Source: Hanleya hanleyi (Eukaryota; Mollusca; Polyplacophora; Lepidopleurida; Hanleyidae). Taken from it: a stretch of 64,000 bases of DNA. The translations under genes were made by a program, and so were the position numbers. The stretch lies in the NCBI GenBank assembly GCA_036873755.1, contig JAVTVY010019528.1, positions 1 through 64,000 of the forward strand, read 5' to 3'. Of this stretch, positions 60,101-64,000 are shown piece by piece. How positions within the stretch are numbered: position 1 is the stretch's first letter; each line of letters starts with the position of its first letter. Under the pieces are notes generated by a model. The model did not search any database. It had not been told where the DNA came from and saw nothing but the letters and a program-made list of their open reading frames with translations.

Positions 60101-62416
60101 TGTGTCTTCGTTTTATGAATGTGATTGTGCCGATGTCGGATGTCATGGGACCAATCGGATGTGACCATTTGGGAAACGCCCTAATATACTCAGATAGCAC
60201 CCGTTACCACATGGCTAAGAGCAGAAGTTTCTACGTATGATCATACCATGCATTCGGATGAGGTTGTCAGTGATCAACATGGTTCAGACATGAACATGGG
60301 AGTGTCAAACATTGTCAGCTTGAGATTATTTCAAGGGTTGGATTATTTTATTGGGTATCCATAGTTGTATTGATAAGCATGTCAGGGCCATATAACATTA
60401 CAAGGGGTTAGGGGAGGGGGTGAGTCATCATAGGTATCTTGAATGATGTTAATAAGGGTCCAGTTATGATGAGGTTACAGGGTAAGCCCAACGGTCTAGG
60501 GTAATTTTTAGGTAAAACTATATTAGTAAATTGTTCAAACTATCAAGTTAATTAGAGATTGTTTATGTAATTATCTCTAGATCACAGTGTCACATCAACA
60601 ACGCTCATTTGCATACTAAACTCAAGTGCAATATCGTGACAATCAGTTGGAACATTTTGATGAAATCAAAGCCAAAATACTCCGAATTTTAGATTCCAAT
60701 CACATATCTCTCTTCTAGCAAGTTTGATTTACTATTCTGACCCCATTTAAAATAGTCCTCTATCTCACCTATGGACAAGTTGGACCTGGAATTTACCTTG
60801 AGCTATGGCCATCTTCTTGCCAACTTGGTAACTCTTATCAATATCGACAGCATATAGCCTCCTAGATTTGTTCTCCCCAGAGAATGCTCTCACTGTACGG
60901 ACACTGGATATGCTCTCCTCAGCAGTGGTGCTCGCATCAGCTAATCTATCTTGGAACTGTTTTCTCAATTTCTTCACAAACATCCCTGTAGTATTAAATG
61001 TCAAGAGATCAAACTAGACATTACCTGAAGAGCATCACAATCTGAAAGTTCCAGTGTCGATATTCATAGAAAATATACAAATTTCTCAAGAACTGTTCAC
61101 AATTATTATTACAGAAGAATCCTGATCACTGGTAAGACCAAAGAGATTGTGGAAGTGAAACCCAATTATCTTCATTTTGTTTTTATGAAATCATAATATA
61201 CCATGCCCCAACCCAAGGCTAGAAATGAGGCCTATATGTAGAACTCAGAGGATATTAATGTATTTTATATATATATTCGTTCATATTCAAGGGCATAAAA
61301 TCTCCATACAAGGGTGGCGAGACCTTGATCACATGGCAACCATTCTGAAATGTCTGATTAAATACTAATTTGTGAGTGCCATAGACAGATGAAATTCAAA
61401 ATCAGTAGAAGAACATAACTTACCATACTGCACTGCCCCTATAGCCACGATAGGAACTACAGCCAGTAATACCCCAGTCAAGGCAGGCTTCAATACAAAC
61501 ATGAGAACAAGAGAACCAAATATCTGCAGTAAATTCCTGGCCAGCATGGACACATTCACCTGTGAAAAACAAATAGGGATGGTCAGTTATTCCTGTAGAT
61601 AAATATATAGTACATGAGTGCATGTTTATTCCTCTCAAATTCTCTGTATAGACACTGGATACTTTGTCTGAATACTAAGTCCACAACGCATTATAACTTC
61701 TAACACAGGATATTTAACTTGTACCTTTGTTTTGTGTTGCTATAGTACACATACATATAGTAGAATAGTTTGAGTACAGTATCCTGGCACAAATACATGA
61801 ATCTACATGTAACCTGCTGCACAATGTATTAGCACCTGCACAAGTCTGGTTAAGAATCACCTGATTGATGCCTGGGCTCATTTACAGTGTTCAGAACTAA
61901 GTATGATGACACAGCTTTATTTCTCAACTGTCCTTCAAAATTTCTCAAAGTCACACTTTTAACAAAATTGACAATTTTAATCAGCCAGTGAAACACAAAC
62001 ATCTATCTTGGTAGAAGAAATACCTTTGATCTTGTTGTTCAGATGATATTGAGAACATCTACATTCAAAACAACCCATGGCAAAGGAGGTTATCACCTGC
62101 TGTACTCATATACCAGGGCAAAGAGGCCCAGGCAAATCTCTGTCAAGAATTTATTTGAATGGGTTCATGCAAATGGCTGTTAGAGCACTGTAGTTTCTCA
62201 ACTACAATGGCATTCAGACTTCAAAACTCAGCCAGAAATTGTACTAATTTAGATTTGAAAGCAATGGTCCTTTGCCCTGTTTGTGAAAAGCTAGACTGGG
62301 TAAGTTTTGGAGTGCACACCAGATATATGGATTGATGTGGATCAAACCAACTTACTGTGACAGCATTCTGTAAGACCTGAGTATCTGATGATAAACGATT
62401 TGTCAGCTCTCCTGTC
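53894..62416 (-). CDS. ABCB10: ABCB10-type mitochondrial ABC transporter, C-terminal part, 12 exons
   Basis: A half-transporter of the inner mitochondrial membrane; ABCB10 is linked to haem/biliverdin metabolism and redox protection in other animals. The exons run from 62,416 down to 53,894 and join in frame. They encode the end of the transmembrane domain ([19 protein letters not shown], as in ABCB10) and a full nucleotide-binding domain. Visible motifs are Walker [11 protein letters not shown]-loop SQEPTLF, signature LSGGQKQR, Walker B VILLLDE and H-loop VIAHRLST. All visible splice sites fit GT-AG. Upstream exons, including the mitochondrial targeting part, lie beyond the right edge. It is an ordinary host gene next to the segmental duplication. 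ABCB8 or another B-subfamily half-transporter is less likely because of the [10 protein letters not shown] and C-terminal [16 protein letters not shown] pattern. Confidence 0.8.
54659..54781 (-). CDS. ABCB10: ABCB10 exon with D-loop and H-loop
   Basis: Exactly 41 codons, phase 0 at both ends. Encodes [20 protein letters not shown] to [14 protein letters not shown]. Confidence 0.85.
54945..55480. repeat. Foldback element inside an ABCB10 intron
   Basis: Arms of roughly 260 bases pair around a centre near 55,220. GTGTACATATATTTTCTCCTG at the left (complement) matches GGGTACATATATTTTCTCTTC at the right, and AATGACCCCTTGA pairs with TCAAGGGGTCATT. Non-coding, MITE-like. The 107-codon plus frame across it is a repeat by-product. 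Confidence 0.7.
55741..55911 (-). CDS. ABCB10: ABCB10 exon with signature motif and Walker B
   Basis: 57 codons encoding [20 protein letters not shown], then [18 protein letters not shown] and NPVILLLDE. It joins directly to the ATSALDA exon. Confidence 0.85.
55967..56086. repeat. Tandem duplication of 60 bp in an intron
   Basis: Two adjacent copies (55,967-56,026 and 56,027-56,086) of a segment beginning ATAATTCTACAGTCTCAG, nearly identical, so a recent slippage or replication event. Confidence 0.8.
56437..56570 (-). CDS. ABCB10: ABCB10 exon with Q-loop
   Basis: Encodes [20 protein letters not shown], then [17 protein letters not shown] and the following acidic stretch. The first codon is split with the preceding exon. 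Confidence 0.82.
57175..57301 (-). CDS. ABCB10: ABCB10 exon with Walker A
   Basis: Encodes [39 protein letters not shown] and ITL. The P-loop is intact. Confidence 0.85.
58114..58175 (-). CDS. ABCB10: ABCB10 exon, start of the nucleotide-binding domain
   Basis: Encodes [20 protein letters not shown], including the A-loop Tyr of YPSRPD. 62 bases, splice sites GT-AG. Confidence 0.8.
58571..58664 (-). CDS. ABCB10: ABCB10 exon linking membrane and nucleotide-binding domains
   Basis: Encodes [20 protein letters not shown] and a short linker, the segment after the last transmembrane helix. Confidence 0.78.
58913..58986 (-). CDS. ABCB10: ABCB10 exon, transmembrane helix
   Basis: Encodes [20 protein letters not shown] and DFMQ, corresponding to the last transmembrane helix region. 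Confidence 0.75.
59462..59572 (-). CDS. ABCB10: ABCB10 exon, transmembrane segment
   Basis: Encodes [35 protein letters not shown]. Confidence 0.75.
60797..60985 (-). CDS. ABCB10: ABCB10 exon, intracellular coupling region
   Basis: Encodes [39 protein letters not shown] and on to KKMAIAQG. The '[13 protein letters not shown]' signature is typical of ABCB half-transporters. Confidence 0.82.
61424..61559 (-). CDS. ABCB10: ABCB10 exon, transmembrane helices
   Basis: Encodes [39 protein letters not shown] and IGAVQYG. Confidence 0.8.
62356..62416 (-). CDS. ABCB10: ABCB10 exon, [12 protein letters not shown] loop
   Basis: Encodes [19 protein letters not shown], the conserved first coupling loop. 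It is the most upstream exon visible; the next intron contains the minisatellite. Confidence 0.8.
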
Positions 62417-62559
62417 CTGAAATAGACGTGACAAGTTTATTATTATAGTATGATGTACCAGCTGATCTACATAATAATAGCACATCCACGAAGGTACTCC
62501 TGAAAAACAATTTGGCAATATTTGTTTCTTTTTCAAACTTACTATACCTTAGTAAACCA

Positions 62560-64000
62560 TACATCCATTACGCGGTACATCGAGTACACTGTATATCCAG
62601 TACACCATACATCCAATATACCTGGTATCATACATCCAGTAAACCATACATCCAGTACAACTATACATCCAGTATACAGTACATCCAGTACACTGTACAT
62701 CTAGTACACCATACTTCCAGTACCTCATAATCCAGCACAGCATACATCCAGTACACCATACATCCCAAAAAGTGTTCATTCAGTACACCACACATTCAGT
62801 GCACCATACATCCAGTACACGATACATCCAAAAAAGTGTTCATCCAGTACACCATACATCCAGTACAATGTACATCCGGTACACCATACATCCAGTACAC
62901 TGTACATCCAGTGCACCATACCTCCAGTACAACATAATCCAGTACACCATACACCCAATACGAGGTACATCCATTACACCGTACATCCAGTACACCATAC
63001 ATCCAGTACACCATACATCCAGTACAACATAAATCCAGTACACCACACATCCAGTACAGCATAAATCCAGTACACCATACATCCAGTACACGTACATCCA
63101 GTGCAACGTATATCTAGTACGCAGTTCATTCAATATTATACATCATACATCCAGTACGCCATACATCCAGTACACAGTATTCTGTACATCCAGTGCACAG
63201 TACATCCAGAACAGCATACATCCAGTACACTATACATCACACACCATATATTCAGTACACCATACATCCAGTACATCATTACATCCAGTACAAAGTACAT
63301 CCAGTACAATGTACATCCTCGTAATCCAGCACAGCGTATATCGAGTACACCATACATTCAAAAAAGTGTACATCCAGTACACCATACATCCAAAAAAGTG
63401 TACATCCAGTACAGTGTACATCCAGTACACCATACACTCAGTACACTGTACATCCAGTACACCATACATCCATTACAACGTACATCTAGTACACAATACA
63501 TCCAGTACGCTATACATCAAGTACACCATATATCCAATACACCATACATCCAGTACACCGTACATCCAGCACATCATACATCTAATACCCAATTGCTCAA
63601 TTACACCATACATCCAGTACACCATACATTCAATACACCATACATCCAGTACAGCTTACATCCAGTACAGCATACATCCGGTAAACCATACATCCAGTAC
63701 AACTATACATCCAGTACACCCTACATCCAGTACAGCATACATCTAGTACAGCATACATCTAGTAAACCATACATCCAGTACAAAGCACATCCAGTAATCC
63801 AGCACAGTGTACATCGAGTTCACCATACATCCAAAAAAGTGTACATCCAGTACAGTGTACATCGAGTACACCATACACCCAGTACACCATACATCCATTA
63901 CAACGTACATCTAGTACATCATACATCTAGTACCCAATTGCTCAATTACACCATACATCCAGAACACCATACATTCAGTACACCATACATCCAGTACAGC
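62560..64000. repeat. Intronic minisatellite, period about 15-17 bp
   Basis: About 90 variable units of the type GTACACCATACATCCA continue to the window edge. Higher-order blocks recur, for example CCAAAAAAGTG(T/C)... at 62,765, 62,830, 63,360 and 63,835. All reading frames across it (Tyr/Met/Cys-rich on the minus strand, His/Ser/Thr-rich on the plus strand) are products of the repeat and not genes. Confidence 0.9.

Noticed and set aside
62522..63746. Multiple 60-145-codon frames over the minisatellite
   Set aside because: All are periodic translations of a 15-17-bp repeat.

Overview
The window is animal genomic DNA, most likely from a marine mollusc or another lophotrochozoan. The evidence is a spliced ABCB10-type mitochondrial ABC-transporter gene with short exons and GT-AG introns, dispersed tRNA-derived, 5S-derived and mollusc-style 'GTGAGTGAGT' short repeats, and an integrated Polinton/Maverick (adintovirus-like) element. 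I cannot name the species. || Layout. (1) 1-7.28 kb is repeat-rich. It holds palindromic tandem repeats (0.72-1.26 and 1.39-1.83 kb), a decayed second Polinton relic on the minus strand (about 2.25-5.5 kb, with packaging-ATPase pieces) and fragments of a reverse-transcriptase (RT) retroelement. (2) 7,287-22,590 and 22,591-52,886 are two head-to-tail copies of one segmental duplication. Copy 1 carries extra DNA (10.41-12.39 kb and an insertion at 16,999-20,667). Copy 2 carries the complete Polinton, about 25,923-45,993. The site that is filled in copy 2 is present empty in copy 1. (3) 53.9-62.4 kb holds twelve minus-strand exons of ABCB10. (4) 62.55-64.0 kb is a short-period minisatellite in an ABCB10 intron. 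|| The Polinton, about 20 kb, looks intact. Terminal inverted repeats of about 0.6-0.7 kb carry arrays of YY1-like and NRF1-like sites plus a TATA box facing inward. The left arm encodes a protein-primed PolB on the plus strand, followed by a tRNA-Leu-like sequence. The middle is a minus-strand block: two PC4-like proteins, chromodomain integrase, a mucin-like membrane protein, packaging ATPase, two Polinton-type virion-associated proteins, penton, basic core protein, major capsid protein and adenain-like protease. The right arm has four genes in alternating orientation: an acidic protein, two RING-finger proteins and a PC4/AT-hook protein. || Three features stand out. First, three right-arm genes end in what looks like a complete histone-mRNA 3' processing signal (6-bp stem, 4-nt loop, then a purine-rich U7-type element) about 20-40 nt after the stop codon. 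Second, five junctions in the minus-strand block are stop/start couplings (TAATG twice, TGATG once, TAAATG once, TAA-C-ATG once), and only the first gene of each set has a TATA box, suggesting polycistronic mRNAs with termination-reinitiation. Third, the element has its own PC4-like ssDNA-binding family (three genes, four domain units). Together these suggest virus-like expression timed to S phase. That is an inference, not a demonstrated fact.
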